A stretch of 64,000 bases of DNA from Psychrobacter immobilis (GCF_904846225.1 NZ_CAJGZJ010000008.1:1-64000), one strand, 5' to 3'; positions 10,104 to 19,219 are shown, counted from the stretch's first letter. A program made the numbers and translations. Notes: generated from the sequence alone by a model not told the origin.

Positions 10104-10544
10104 ATGAGTAAACATAATAAGAATCATAATCAGCCCAGTCATAGCAGCCCTGATACGGTACGTATGCGCATCGATAAGTGGCTATGGGCTGCACGCTTTT
10201 ATCGTACCCGTACCCTTGCCAAAGAAGCGATAGAAAGTGGACGGGTACATTATGCGGGTAGCCGCGTCAAAACCAGCAAAGAGATTGCTGTCGGAGATGA
10301 GTTAACCATTCGCCAAGGCTCAGCCACTGCCATGACCGAAAAGACCGTCGTCGTCGAAGCACTAACCGTACAACGTGGTAATGCTACTGCTGCCCAAGTT
10401 TTGTATTCAGAGACTGATGAGAGCGCAGTACGCCGCGCTTATTATGCCGAGCAGCGTAAACTTGCCAATCTTGCAAGGCCCGATAATAAACCCAATAAAA
10501 AAGAACGTCGTGATCTTCAACGCTTTAAAAGTAAACAAGATTAA
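10104..10544 (+). CDS. hslR: S4-domain RNA-binding protein Hsp15
   Basis: Heat-shock protein 15 family, which binds free 50S subunits carrying nascent chains and helps recycle stalled ribosomes. The S4 domain spans about residues 22-85, starting MRIDKWLWAARFYRTRTLA and including GRVHYAGSRVK. The 146-residue length is close to E. coli HslR. The C-terminus is basic (NKKERRDLQRFKSKQD). A long-stem hairpin follows the gene. Confidence 0.92.
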   Translation: MSKHNKNHNQPSHSSPDTVRMRIDKWLWAARFYRTRTLAKEAIESGRVHYAGSRVKTSKEIAVGDELTIRQGSATAMTEKTVVVEALTVQRGNATAAQVLYSETDESAVRRAYYAEQRKLANLARPDNKPNKKERRDLQRFKSKQD

Positions 10545-10561
10545 TGGTAGTAGCACGGGAG

Positions 10562-10650
10562 CGCCAGCGTATCAATTTTTTAGCGCTCAAATGACCGTAT
10601 TGTTCAGTCTCTACCCTTGCCATTCAAGGCATTAAGCGTTACGCTGGCGG
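10562..10650 (+). terminator. Long hairpin downstream of hslR
   Basis: Arms CGCCAGCGTA and TACGCTGGCG pair perfectly around a loop of about 70 bases. The loop itself contains a small CCTTG/CAAGG hairpin at 10616-10628. A T-rich stretch follows the right arm. It could be a terminator or a structured RNA. Confidence 0.4.
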
Positions 10651-10741
10651 CTGTTTTGTTTAATTGATTACATGCTGATAAAAACCGTACCAACCGTACT
10701 GGTCTTTTATGGCATGTTTTTTCGTTATAAAAGGTTATATT

Positions 10742-11239
10742 ATGCTGATGAAAACCTGTACGCCATCGTCTGTACTATTGGTTTGCTTAGGAAATATTTG
10801 CCGATCGCCCACTGCCGAAGAAGTTTTTCGCCAGCAAGCCGCGATTGCAGGCCTGTCAATAAAAGTAGATTCGGCAGGAACTGGGGATTGGCATGTTGGT
10901 CATGCGCCGGATAAGCGAGCGCAGCGCCATGCAAAATCGCACGGTTATAAAATCAATAAATTAATAGCACGTCAAGTAAATGCTGATGATTTTCGTAATT
11001 TTGATTTAATCTTGGCGATGGATTCACAGAATTTGGCAGATTTACAAGCCATCAAAGACAGCCTAACAAACACAGATAGTCGTTTAGCCAAGCTGGCATT
11101 ATTCAGTGAAGAAGACCCTACTTATGGTGGCGACGATGTGCCAGATCCTTATAAAGGTGATAACAACGACTTTGAAGAAGTGATTGAGCGTATTGAGTCA
11201 AGCGCCCAAGCTTGGATCGAAAGTTGGAAGGCTTGCTAA
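10742..11239 (+). CDS. Low-molecular-weight protein tyrosine phosphatase
   Basis: The C-x5-R phosphate loop is CLGNICRS near residue 16, followed by PTAEEVFR. The catalytic Asp lies in the VPDPYKG motif near residue 130. The protein has about 165 residues, a normal length. Family members either control exopolysaccharide export (Wzb/Etp, beside a wzc kinase) or act as general phosphatases. No wza or wzc neighbour is here, so the substrate is unknown. The ATG at 10742 places the active-site Cys near the start as expected; the upstream ATG at 10709 is not favoured. Confidence 0.92.
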   Translation: MLMKTCTPSSVLLVCLGNICRSPTAEEVFRQQAAIAGLSIKVDSAGTGDWHVGHAPDKRAQRHAKSHGYKINKLIARQVNADDFRNFDLILAMDSQNLADLQAIKDSLTNTDSRLAKLALFSEEDPTYGGDDVPDPYKGDNNDFEEVIERIESSAQAWIESWKAC

Positions 11240-11332
11240 CGATAGTAGCTATATTGCTGCTACTTTTGTGTGTTCTATCCTTTATAATAAATACCACATA
11301 ATTTGTTATCCATTTGTCCTACAGGCTACGTT

Positions 11333-12481
11333 ATGACCTCCACTTCGCGCCTTGATTTTAGTGCTCAATCTACGACGATAAATGATTTGTCAGCGAGCTT
11401 ATCGACGCGCGAATTGGTCGATTTATCACATGGTAATACCATGGCTTTGGCCTGTGTGGCTGACTCGGTTGTGACATTAACAAGTGAGGCGCAGCTTGAC
11501 GTTTTTATGGCAAATTATGAAGAAAATACAGAAAACGAGAAGCCCTTATTTGTGTTATCTGGCGGTAGCAACGTATTATTGCCAGCTCATTTAAAGGCTA
11601 CTGTATTGCAGCCAAAAATGCGCGGTATCAGTCTATTAGCTCAAACAGACAGTTACGTAGATATTGAAGTGATGGCGGGCGAAAATTGGCATGATTTGGT
11701 AGTATATACTGTCAATCAAGGCTGGTATGGCCTAGAAAATCTTGCGCTGATACCGGGTCTCACTGGTGCCGCGCCTGTACAAAATATCGGCGCTTATGGT
11801 GTCCAGCTAGAAGATTGCTTAGAATATGTACGTGCTTATCATCTACCCACTAAAACGTGGCATCATTTAACCTCAGCAAACTGCAAGTTTGGTTATCGCG
11901 ACAGTATTTTTAAACGTGCGCCTAATATATGGTTGATCAGCTGCGTTGGTTTTAGATTACATACTGATCCAAATAAAATCCTAGCCAGTTATGGCGATGT
12001 GCAGACAGTGGCAGAGCGCTATGCTGAGCAACAAGGACGCAATCAGGCAATTCCTGCCGATGTGATGCAGGCGATTATAGATATTCGTCAGCAAAAACTA
12101 CCAGACCCTCAGCAGCTGCCTAATTGTGGCAGTTTTTTTCAAAACCCCATTATCCCTCAAACACAGTTTATTGCTCTACAAGCAACGTACCCTGCTATCG
12201 TTGGCTACCCAATGCCTAATGACATGGTAAAAGTGGCCGCAGGATGGCTCATTGAGCAGGCAGGCCTAAAAGGTGGCGGCATTGCACCGATTTTCACCCA
12301 TCAGCAGCAAGCATTAGTACTGACCAACCATACGCCTTATCAAGCGACCCAAGACGATGTTGCAAATGCACAACAACATATCACCGATGTCATCTACAAA
12401 AAATTTGCCATTCAGTTATCACGTGAGCCAATTTGGGTGAATGCTGATACCTCTATCGGGTATGGCGAGCATGTCGCCTAA
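11333..12481 (+). CDS. murB: UDP-N-acetylenolpyruvoylglucosamine reductase
   Basis: FAD enzyme making UDP-N-acetylmuramate in peptidoglycan synthesis. FAD-binding segments are LSGGSNVLLP and LALIPGLTGAAPVQNIGAYG. The catalytic Ser lies in NCGSFFQNP, and the C-terminal domain contains AAGWLIEQAGLKG. About 382 residues, type I (E. coli-like). The ATG at 11333 is preferred to an upstream TTG at 11303. Its stop codon lies inside the beginning of the next gene, which suggests translational coupling. Confidence 0.95.
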   Translation: MTSTSRLDFSAQSTTINDLSASLSTRELVDLSHGNTMALACVADSVVTLTSEAQLDVFMANYEENTENEKPLFVLSGGSNVLLPAHLKATVLQPKMRGISLLAQTDSYVDIEVMAGENWHDLVVYTVNQGWYGLENLALIPGLTGAAPVQNIGAYGVQLEDCLEYVRAYHLPTKTWHHLTSANCKFGYRDSIFKRAPNIWLISCVGFRLHTDPNKILASYGDVQTVAERYAEQQGRNQAIPADVMQAIIDIRQQKLPDPQQLPNCGSFFQNPIIPQTQFIALQATYPAIVGYPMPNDMVKVAAGWLIEQAGLKGGGIAPIFTHQQQALVLTNHTPYQATQDDVANAQQHITDVIYKKFAIQLSREPIWVNADTSIGYGEHVA

Positions 12482-13259
12482 AAAATCATTGCCTAAACGG
12501 CCGTTATCTAAGCGATTGTGGCAGCATTACTTGCGTTCAGCTGAGCGTATGGTGAAAGTATTTCGCATCATTAATATCACCTTTTTGCTGGGTTCAACGA
12601 CGGTTATTTTAGTCGTTATCAGTTTGTTCACCCCACTATTCTCTCAAGCAATTGTCTATATCCTAATGCTTTTACCATTACCGAATCTACCTTCTGTTGC
12701 GCTGAGCTCACCGCCCACCGCTTACGTAGTACTGGGAGGAGGATTAACCAATGATAATAACAATCAAATCATACTAAACAGCTACAGTCTCAATCGTGCC
12801 CGTGCCGCTGCCAGCGCATATCACGATTTACCCCTGCCTATTGTATTAAGCGGTGCTGAAGCGCCGTGGTTAGGTCAATGGCTTCTCGAACATGGTATCG
12901 ATGGACTGATAAGCGAAAATGCCAGTATGAATACATGCGAAAATGCGCGTTTTACCGCCAAACGTATTCCACTGCATCACGTTTACCTCATCACTGATAG
13001 CTATCATATGGCGCGTGCTCGTAGACAGTTTGCCTTAAATGGTATCAATAGCACGCCACTTAATGCGCCTTTACCCGTTAACCGTGATTGGATGAAACCT
13101 GCACAAAACTTAAGTCACTCACGACGTGCTGTTTATGAAGTCGCCGCCTATTTGCGTGATGTGATACGCCCGCAGATGGATTGTCGTCATGCCGAAGATG
13201 TGACTTCACAGCAGCTATTAACGCCGCGAGGTAATGCGGTAAAGACATTTAATAATTAG
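12471..13259 (+). CDS. YdcF/ElyC-like DUF218 envelope protein
   Basis: Begins within the last codons of murB; ATGs at 12462 and 12471 are both possible. After a basic N-terminus there are hydrophobic segments at about residues 35-75, then the DUF218 domain with VVLGGGL, NRARAAASAYH, LPIVLSGAE, and LITDSYHMARAR followed by FALNGI. E. coli relatives (ElyC, SanA) affect envelope integrity and peptidoglycan or enterobacterial common antigen precursor handling. The neighbouring murB fits such a role. The TAG stop is formed at the TA where a repeat fragment begins. Confidence 0.85.
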   Translation: MSPKKSLPKRPLSKRLWQHYLRSAERMVKVFRIINITFLLGSTTVILVVISLFTPLFSQAIVYILMLLPLPNLPSVALSSPPTAYVVLGGGLTNDNNNQIILNSYSLNRARAAASAYHDLPLPIVLSGAEAPWLGQWLLEHGIDGLISENASMNTCENARFTAKRIPLHHVYLITDSYHMARARRQFALNGINSTPLNAPLPVNRDWMKPAQNLSHSRRAVYEVAAYLRDVIRPQMDCRHAEDVTSQQLLTPRGNAVKTFNN

Positions 13260-13296
13260 GCGTTTTCTCAATTCAAGCGATTTTATCTAAATGACT
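13259..13296. repeat. Solo end fragment of the 169-bp MITE-like family
   Basis: This stretch matches the left end of the full element at 14658-14826 at most positions (CTCAATTCAA, then a close TATCTAAATG), then diverges. It directly follows a TA and provides the last base of the upstream gene's TAG stop. Confidence 0.6.
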
Positions 13297-13433
13297 CATG
13301 CCTTAGCAGCAACCTTCAATATATGGCATATATTTTATAATATGCTTCTATCTCACTTTTATCACTACAGAGCATCACCACAATGACTATAAGTGTATAA
13401 TAATGTAACAAACTGCTATCTAAGAAATTTACT

Positions 13434-13706
13434 ATGCTCAGTATATTTTTATTAATACCATTAAGTCTCATGCTATTTGTGGTTGCCATTTGGGCGGTAC
13501 GCTATGCCGTAAAGTCAAACCAGTTCGAAGATTTGGACAATGCGTCACAGCGAATCATATTGGACGATCGTCAAGAGCGTCGCCAAACCATGCAAGCTCA
13601 TGAGCATTCAGCTACGACTGGGGTTGTTAGCGAAAAAGCAAATAATGCTGATACAAAATCCGTTAATCCTTCTAGTATAGATAAAAACTCAAAAACCGAG
13701 CCTTGA
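13434..13706 (+). CDS. ccoS: cbb3-type cytochrome oxidase assembly protein CcoS
   Basis: Small membrane protein needed for cofactor insertion into cbb3 cytochrome c oxidase. The 90-residue product has one N-terminal transmembrane helix (about residues 2-24) followed by the family motif FWAV-type segment, here IWAVRYAVKSNQFEDLD, with a variable hydrophilic tail. No ccoNOP or ccoGHI genes are in the window. The SafE-like gene just downstream is a usual companion of ccoS. The hairpin at 13691-13742 overlaps its last codons. Confidence 0.88.
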   Translation: MLSIFLLIPLSLMLFVVAIWAVRYAVKSNQFEDLDNASQRIILDDRQERRQTMQAHEHSATTGVVSEKANNADTKSVNPSSIDKNSKTEP

Positions 13707-13742
13707 TTCATCCTAGCTAAGATGAATCAAGGCTCGGTTTTT
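13691..13742 (+). terminator. Perfect 22-bp-arm terminator overlapping the ccoS stop
   Basis: Arms at 13691-13712 and 13721-13742 are exact reverse complements around an 8-base loop. The stem contains CCGAGCCTTG and ends in a T-run. The stop codon at 13704-13706 lies within the left arm. Confidence 0.9.
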
Positions 13743-13792
13743 GTTAAATGCGCAAAAGTAATGAGATTTGCCTTTTTTGGGAGACACGCTTA

Positions 13793-14638
13793 ATGACCAC
13801 AGCTCTACTCATTGCAGCATTATTGATGGGGTTTTTTGGTTCACCTCATTGTTTAGGTATGTGCGGCGGTCTTGTGACGGCATTTGGGTTGTCGATGAAA
13901 GACGTCAGTCCAGCCAAGCGTCGTGCGCTTGTTGTCACCTATCATCTAGGTCGTTTGACCAGTTACGCCTTTTTGGGTTTAATCGCAGGGCTTATTGGCA
14001 CGACTGTTCTAGAGCCATTGATGAGCGGTAATAATACGCCTCGAATCTTATTAGGCTTGGTATTGGTGTTTGTCGGTGTGACCATGCTTGGCGCACCATT
14101 CTTAAGTAAGCTTGAGCGTTTTGGCATGCGCTTTTGGCAATACCTGAGCCCACTTCGTCAAAAAGTTTTTCCATTGAATACTTTCCCACGGGCGCTAACT
14201 GCGGGTCTACTTTGGGGCTTTTTGCCTTGTGGTTTGGTTTATGGTGCCTTACTTATCGCAGTGGTCGCTCACAACCCATTAAGTGGTGCAGCGCTCATGT
14301 TTGTCTTTGGTTTAGGAACGATGCCAATGCTGGTTGCCACCCATGAAACTGTCGGCTGGTTACGTGACAAGATTGGACGTTTTCGTTTAAGGCAGATTAA
14401 TGGCGCTATGATGGTAGTGTCTGGCTTAGCCGTTGCATTTGTGCCTATCATAATGTCAAATATGCATAGTGGACACGCGCAAATGGATCATAGTAGCCAT
14501 TCTGCTATGGTGTCTGACACAGTTATTACTAATCCTCATGATATGAGCCAAATGGATCATGATATGACATCAGATATGGACAACAATATAGATCATAGTA
14601 TGCACGATGACGCCACATCCATGCATCATGCTCAATAA
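13793..14638 (+). CDS. SafE/TauE-like six-helix membrane protein with metal-binding tail
   Basis: Belongs to the DsbD-transmembrane-like 'sulfite exporter TauE/SafE' group often found beside cco genes. The first helix carries FFGSPHCLGMCGG, whose Cys/His/Met residues suggest copper binding. Later helices include LWGFLPCGLVYGALL and MFVFGLGTMPMLV. The last roughly 55 residues are very rich in His, Met and Asp (HSGHAQMDHSSHS, MDHDM, DHSMHDD). A role in copper delivery to cbb3 oxidase is inferred from ccoS. The ATG at 13793 with a GGGAGA site is preferred to 13748. Confidence 0.85.
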   Translation: MTTALLIAALLMGFFGSPHCLGMCGGLVTAFGLSMKDVSPAKRRALVVTYHLGRLTSYAFLGLIAGLIGTTVLEPLMSGNNTPRILLGLVLVFVGVTMLGAPFLSKLERFGMRFWQYLSPLRQKVFPLNTFPRALTAGLLWGFLPCGLVYGALLIAVVAHNPLSGAALMFVFGLGTMPMLVATHETVGWLRDKIGRFRLRQINGAMMVVSGLAVAFVPIIMSNMHSGHAQMDHSSHSAMVSDTVITNPHDMSQMDHDMTSDMDNNIDHSMHDDATSMHHAQ

Positions 14639-14657
14639 CTTTTAATAAATATTCCTA

Positions 14658-14826
14658 GAGCGTGTCCTCAATTCAAACGATCGTATCTAAATGGGCTAAA
14701 AATGGTTGAATTTTGCCAAACATTGTCAAATAGCTGATTAATATCGCGATATTATTTGCGCTATTTTCCTCGTTTGACTGTAATTCATTTCATTTTTATG
14801 ACCATTTTTAAAATGAGGACACGCCC
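14658..14826. repeat. 169-bp MITE-like element, copy A
   Basis: Ends are imperfect inverted repeats of GGGCGTGTCCTCA (the left copy reads GAGCG). It is flanked by TA on both sides (14656-14657 and 14827-14828). Equal in length to the copies at 58177-58345 and 60845-61013. No coding capacity. TA duplication is typical of IS630/Tc1-mariner transposition, so a non-autonomous element is inferred. Confidence 0.8.
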
Positions 14827-14881
14827 TAGTACTTTTTGAGCTTTATCAAATATAGTCAAAGTATCTTAAAAGCACGACAGT

Positions 14882-14951
14882 ACTGCTGATATCACTTTTT
14901 GTAGCCTTTGTCTGCAACGGCACAGCAAGTAAGAAAATTGATATTAGCAGT
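14882..14951. repeat. Palindromic repeat, copy 1 (reverse orientation)
   Basis: The ends ACTGCTGATATCA and TGATATTAGCAGT are inverted. The core contains the reverse-strand sequence CTTGCTGTGCCGTTGCAGAC. It matches the copies at 30651 and 32231. Confidence 0.75.
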
Positions 14952-14991
14952 GAATGATGTATGGATATTACTTTTCACTGACTATACATAG

Positions 14992-15030
14992 AAAAGCCCT
15001 CAATATAATCTCTGATATTGAGGGCCTTTT
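14992..15030. terminator. Hairpin terminator, mainly for the helicase gene
   Basis: AAGCCCTCAATAT pairs with ATATTGAGGGCCTT, with short T-runs on both strands. It lies just beyond the stop of the leftward helicase gene. Confidence 0.75.
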
Positions 15031-15056
15031 ATAAAGTAACACTTAGTTTATAACAA

Positions 15057-16211
15057 TTATTCTTGCCACTGTTCAAGCGTGAACTTGGTATCTAGATGCT
15101 TCTCTAAAGCAGGCACATTAAAAGCATCATCTTCGCTCACGAAACTAATACTAATGCCTGTCTGTCCAGCGCGGCCAGTACGACCAATGCGATGTACATA
15201 ATCATCAGGTTGATCAGGCAAGGTATAATTGACCACATGGCTGATATCATCGACATGGATACCGCGACCTGCTACATCTGTCGCCACCAAGATAGAAGCG
15301 TGACCATCTTTAAAACGCTGTAAGTATTTTTCACGTTTTTGTTGAATGACATCACCTGATAACATGACGATCTTATGTCCTTGACGCAGCTTATGATATA
15401 GACGCTTTACCTGATCTTTACGGTTGGCAAATACAATCACTTTGTCTACGGCGGTATCGCTAATAATACGCTCTAAGGCTGCTAACTTCTGATCTTCTGC
15501 TAATAAGTAAAAGTGCTGATCCACCAATTCACTGGTTTTATGTTCAGGCTCAATCTCAACAAACTGTGGTTCATGTAACCAGCGGTAGGCGAGATTCATT
15601 ACATCTTGGTTAAAAGTGGCAGAAAACAATAGACTTTGGCGATCTGTGTTGGCAGGCATTCGGCCGACCAAGCGCTTGATATCTGGAATAAAGCCCATAT
15701 CGAGCATGCGATCCGCTTCATCTAATACCAGTACTTCCACTCGATCTAGATAGACCATACCCTTATTGGCAAGATCAATCAGTCGACCAGGTGTCGCCAC
15801 CAAAATATCGACATATTGGCGCTCAAGCTCATGCTGCTGAGTTTCATAATTGGTGCCACCCATAATACAGACGCTATGTAAGGCCGTATATTTGGTCAGA
15901 GCAATACAGTCATCAAATATTTGCTGAGCAAGCTCGCGCGTGGGTGCCATAACGACCGCACGTGGTTCACCCAAATAGCGCTCTTCATCGTCGGTAAAAG
16001 GACGCTTTAGTAACGCTTCCATAATAGTCAATAAAAACGTTGCCGTCTTACCAGTGCCTGTTTGTGCCTGTCCGATAGCGTCTTGATTTGCCAATGTATG
16101 GGGTAGTATTTGTGCTTGAATCGGTGTTAATTCAGTAAAACCTAAATCTTTTACGGCACGTAAGGTCGGTTCTGAAAGTTGCAAATCAATAAACGTCTTG
16201 AAATTACTCAA
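15057..16211 (-). CDS. DEAD-box ATP-dependent RNA helicase, RhlB-like
   Basis: RNA helicase of 384 residues with all core motifs: Q motif (FTELTPIQAQ), Walker A AQTGTGKT, PTRELAQQ, TPGR, VLDEADRML, SATF, then IVFANRKDQ, ATDVAGRGIH and HRIGRTGRAG. The length and lack of a long C-terminal tail resemble RhlB, the degradosome helicase, but an RhlE-type assignment cannot be excluded. Single leftward gene, with a terminator beyond it. Confidence 0.93.
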   Translation of the reverse strand: MSNFKTFIDLQLSEPTLRAVKDLGFTELTPIQAQILPHTLANQDAIGQAQTGTGKTATFLLTIMEALLKRPFTDDEERYLGEPRAVVMAPTRELAQQIFDDCIALTKYTALHSVCIMGGTNYETQQHELERQYVDILVATPGRLIDLANKGMVYLDRVEVLVLDEADRMLDMGFIPDIKRLVGRMPANTDRQSLLFSATFNQDVMNLAYRWLHEPQFVEIEPEHKTSELVDQHFYLLAEDQKLAALERIISDTAVDKVIVFANRKDQVKRLYHKLRQGHKIVMLSGDVIQQKREKYLQRFKDGHASILVATDVAGRGIHVDDISHVVNYTLPDQPDDYVHRIGRTGRAGQTGISISFVSEDDAFNVPALEKHLDTKFTLEQWQE

Positions 16212-16344
16212 AAAAATATCCTTTTAAATTAATCGCGTGTACATTATTCATCGTGAATAGAGTCTTAACATAACTTTATACAGCCATAGAGCATAACCAA
16301 TAACGGTAGCCACATTAGATCCATATAAAGCAGGTAGATAGACG

Positions 16345-16436
16345 AGCATAAAAAAAGCCAAGCCTCACACCTACTCCTACCAAATATGCTGATTTATACC
16401 CAACATAGGTAAGATAAGACGGGCTTGACTCACTAG
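16345..16436 (-). terminator. Possible long-loop terminator of the cold-shock gene
   Basis: On the minus strand GTCAAGCC near 16430 can pair with GGCTTGGC near 16355, followed by a run of seven T's. The loop is about 60 bases, so this is a weak call and the intervening sequence may have its own fold. Confidence 0.35.
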
Positions 16437-16491
16437 TATATCAGTAGTGTACACAGACATTATAGCTAAACCGCTGTAATGACTGGATAGA

Positions 16492-16707
16492 TTACTCTTC
16501 TACTTTTCTGACTTCTTCAGCCTGAAGACCTTTATCACCTTCTACCACGCTGAATTCAACCTTTTCGCCATCTTTTAAAGAACGATAGCCATCACCCTGA
16601 ATCGCGCGAAAATGGACAAAAATATCTTCTCCGCTGTCACGTTGAATGAAACCAAAGCCTTTTGAGTCATTAAACCACTTAACGATACCTTGCTCACGAG
16701 CTGACAT
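16492..16707 (-). CDS. Cold-shock domain protein (CspA family)
   Basis: A 71-residue single cold-shock domain with [11 protein letters not shown] (RNP1) and DIFVHF (RNP2), the nucleic-acid binding motifs. Family members act as RNA chaperones or are induced on cold shock. The start is supported by an AGGAAG site 6 bases upstream. The 450-base leader between it and the divergent aroQ gene could hold a cold-responsive 5' untranslated region, which is inference. Confidence 0.95.
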   Translation of the reverse strand: MSAREQGIVKWFNDSKGFGFIQRDSGEDIFVHFRAIQGDGYRSLKDGEKVEFSVVEGDKGLQAEEVRKVEE

Positions 16708-17157
16708 AATATTACTTCCTAAAAAAGTCCGCTTAGCCCCAAATTCCTTTGCAAAATTGCATACAAACGGGATCTAAGATTATGAAATCAAAAAAATAAG
16801 AGCACTATCCTAACGACTATTACTGACACCCAGTTTTTATAAAAGATAACTGTGTTGAAAACCTATTAGTTTACAGACTAGTCTCTTCTATATTAACCTA
16901 TCATAATAATAGTAACAAACTTGCAATAATTATTGCGTAAAAAATATCATAGCACGGGTTTTTAGCAACATAAAGCGTTTTAACATGGTTTTTTGCGCTT
17001 AGGTTGATTTTTCATGTAATTTTTTATAACATCGTTGGCAAGCTGTTATCATAAAGGCATAAGTTCAATCAGATTATGCAGTTTCTTTTTCTAGACTTTT
17101 TATACATTGCCATAAACTATAAACCATCACTAGCGTTTAGTAGCTATAGAGATCATT
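16708..17157. other. Intergenic region between divergent csp and aroQ
   Basis: No gene seen. AT-rich. It must include both promoters and probably a long 5' leader for the cold-shock gene. No clear Rho-independent hairpin or riboswitch is recognised. Confidence 0.5.
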
Positions 17158-17694
17158 ATGACGACCCCTTCTCCATCCTCATCAGCTGTGAAACCTTTAA
17201 TGCAAAATACCACTAAGATATTCACGCGTAAGCTATTGCTGGTTAACGGTGCCAATCTAAATTTACTAGGTAAACGCGAGCCTGAAATTTATGGTCATAC
17301 AACACTATTAGACATTGAAAAACGCCTAGTGACACGTGCCGCGCAGTACGATATTGAATTGATCTGCATACAATCAAATCATGAAGGCACGCTGATTGAT
17401 GAGATTCAGCATTATGGACTATTGGCAGAAACGGCAGCACAAGTAGATGCCATTATCATTAATCCTGCCGCGTTCACTCACACCTCAGTTGCTCTGCGTG
17501 ATGCGCTACTGGCCACACAAAAGCCCTTTATAGAAGTACACTTATCCAATGTTCACGCACGTGAGTCTTTTCGCCATCATTCTTATTTGAGCGATGTCGC
17601 CGTCGGTGTGATTTGTGGTTTGGGACATTTAGGGTATCAAATGGCATTGACGTATTGGCTAGAAAACCTCTACTCTGTAGAGCTTGCTGACTAA
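17158..17694 (+). CDS. aroQ: 3-dehydroquinate dehydratase, type II
   Basis: Dehydrates 3-dehydroquinate in the shikimate pathway. Motifs are [20 protein letters not shown] with the catalytic Tyr, [22 protein letters not shown], and [11 protein letters not shown] with the catalytic His. It has 178 residues, about 25-30 longer at the N-terminus than typical (Ser/Pro-rich start). An internal start is possible, but no better ATG with a ribosome site was seen. A repeat fragment follows the gene. Confidence 0.94.
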   Translation: MTTPSPSSSAVKPLMQNTTKIFTRKLLLVNGANLNLLGKREPEIYGHTTLLDIEKRLVTRAAQYDIELICIQSNHEGTLIDEIQHYGLLAETAAQVDAIIINPAAFTHTSVALRDALLATQKPFIEVHLSNVHARESFRHHSYLSDVAVGVICGLGHLGYQMALTYWLENLYSVELAD

Positions 17695-17760
17695 CGTTAT
17701 GTGATGAATTTTTTGAATGATAATTTTAAGAGCTGATTTGAGCACGGATTTTACTTGTTA

Positions 17761-17834
17761 GGCTGTGTCCTCATTTTAAAAATGGTAATAAAAATGAGAT
17801 AAATTGCAGTCAAACGAGAAAGATAGTGTAATCA
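17761..17834. repeat. Truncated copy B of the 169-bp MITE-like family
   Basis: Preceded by TA at 17759-17760. It begins GGCTGTGTCCTCA and follows the reverse complement of copy A closely for about 74 bases (including TTTTAAAAATGG and CAGTCAAACGAG). Similarity then fades and no right end is found. Confidence 0.7.
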
Positions 17835-17917
17835 TCAGCACACGAGTTAAACAGCAATTGTTTGATTAAAATACTAGAATTGCGGCTGAGCAAACAACCC
17901 ACTACATGGTGATATGA

Positions 17918-19219
17918 ATGGCAAAATCGTCTGGAAAGCGCTTTATGAAACTCGCTGGCATGACAGCAAGTATTGCCGGCAAAGCAGCTAAAAACTCATT
18001 TAAGCATCTCTCAAGTGACGAAGAAAAACGTTTGCAAGCGCGCTCGGAGTTGATGCAAGAAGTAGGTATTCAGATAGCCGAAACGCTTGGTGAAATGAAA
18101 GGCGCAGTGATGAAAGTGGGACAAATCGCCTCGCAGTATAAAGATGTATTCCCACCTGAAGTCGCACTGGCTTTAGAGAAGCTACAAAAAGATGCGCCGG
18201 CCATGCCTTATGCGCAGATACGTGCACAAATCGAACGTGAGCTCAAAGCGCCTGTGAAAGAGTTGTTCAGCGAATTTGAAGAAATCCCGTTTGCCGCCGC
18301 ATCCATTGGACAAGTGCACAAAGCCATTTTGCTATCAGGACAAAAAGTGGTGGTAAAAGTTCAGTATCCTGATGTCGATGAAAATTGCGATAGTGACCTT
18401 AAACAAGTACGCATGGCTTTGAAAATCGCGGGTGTACTGAATATGAGTAAACAGTTGCAAGAGCAACTCTTTAACGAGATTCGCCAAAGCCTACATGATG
18501 AATTGGACTATATTAAAGAAGCGCACAACTTGCGAGTGTTTGGTGCTTTTCATGCCCAAGACGAAGGACTTATCATTCCCAAAGTTATTAGCAGTCACTC
18601 TTCTAAACGGATTTTGACGCTGACAGAGGAGATGGGAGAAACGCTGACAGTGGCTGCGACGTGGGATAATGATATCAAACAAAAAATAGCCGAGCGCTTG
18701 TTTCACTTTACCGCAGGACAGCTATTTGGCTTGTACCGTATGCACTGTGATCCACATCCAGGCAATTTTGCTTTTCGTAAAGATGGCAGCGTCGTGGCTT
18801 ACGATTTTGGTGGCATTCGTAGTTACAGTGACAGCGAAATTCAATTATTTCGTCGTTTTGCCAAACACGCCATTAAAGATGATGTGACAGCACTTGAGCA
18901 AGACTTAATCGCTCTGGATATTCGCCGTGAGGATAATAAAAATATTCCAGGTGAATTTTATGAAAAATGGATATCCATTGGTCTAAAACCGTTATCTATT
19001 AAACCCTATCAAGACGGTGCTTTTGATTTTGGTAGCAGCCAAGTACATCATGAAGCCATTGCACAAATGCGTACCTCTTTAAAATATTTTGGTCAATTTC
19101 AGCCTTCTGCGAGTACCATGATGCTAGATCGAACTATATCAGGACAATATTGGAATTTGGTGAATTTGGGCGTTGAGATTGACCTGTCTCCACTCGTTGA
19201 TGAATACATTAAATTATAA
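17918..19219 (+). CDS. ABC1/UbiB-family atypical kinase
   Basis: AarF/ABC1 family protein of 433 residues. The signature KxGQ segment is MKVGQIASQYKDVFP (about residues 66-80). It is followed by an Ala-rich nucleotide loop (FAAASIGQVHKA), VVVKVQYPDVDENCDSDL, ELDYIKEA, the catalytic-loop region HCDPHPGNF and the metal-binding YDFGGIRS. Members support ubiquinone biosynthesis or lipid homeostasis as ATPases. Unlike E. coli UbiB it lacks clear C-terminal transmembrane helices, so it is probably a soluble paralogue rather than UbiB itself. Confidence 0.9.
   Translation: MAKSSGKRFMKLAGMTASIAGKAAKNSFKHLSSDEEKRLQARSELMQEVGIQIAETLGEMKGAVMKVGQIASQYKDVFPPEVALALEKLQKDAPAMPYAQIRAQIERELKAPVKELFSEFEEIPFAAASIGQVHKAILLSGQKVVVKVQYPDVDENCDSDLKQVRMALKIAGVLNMSKQLQEQLFNEIRQSLHDELDYIKEAHNLRVFGAFHAQDEGLIIPKVISSHSSKRILTLTEEMGETLTVAATWDNDIKQKIAERLFHFTAGQLFGLYRMHCDPHPGNFAFRKDGSVVAYDFGGIRSYSDSEIQLFRRFAKHAIKDDVTALEQDLIALDIRREDNKNIPGEFYEKWISIGLKPLSIKPYQDGAFDFGSSQVHHEAIAQMRTSLKYFGQFQPSASTMMLDRTISGQYWNLVNLGVEIDLSPLVDEYIKL

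Larger units (their letters stand above)
14639..15056. other. Gene-free region made mostly of two repeat elements
   Basis: Holds one complete 169-bp MITE-like element (14658-14826), one palindromic repeat (14882-14951) and a hairpin terminator (14992-15030). No coding sequence is seen. Confidence 0.8.

Noticed and set aside
16345..16436. Small RNA between the helicase and cold-shock genes
   Set aside because: Only a weak long-loop pairing supports it; it is better explained as an imperfect terminator.
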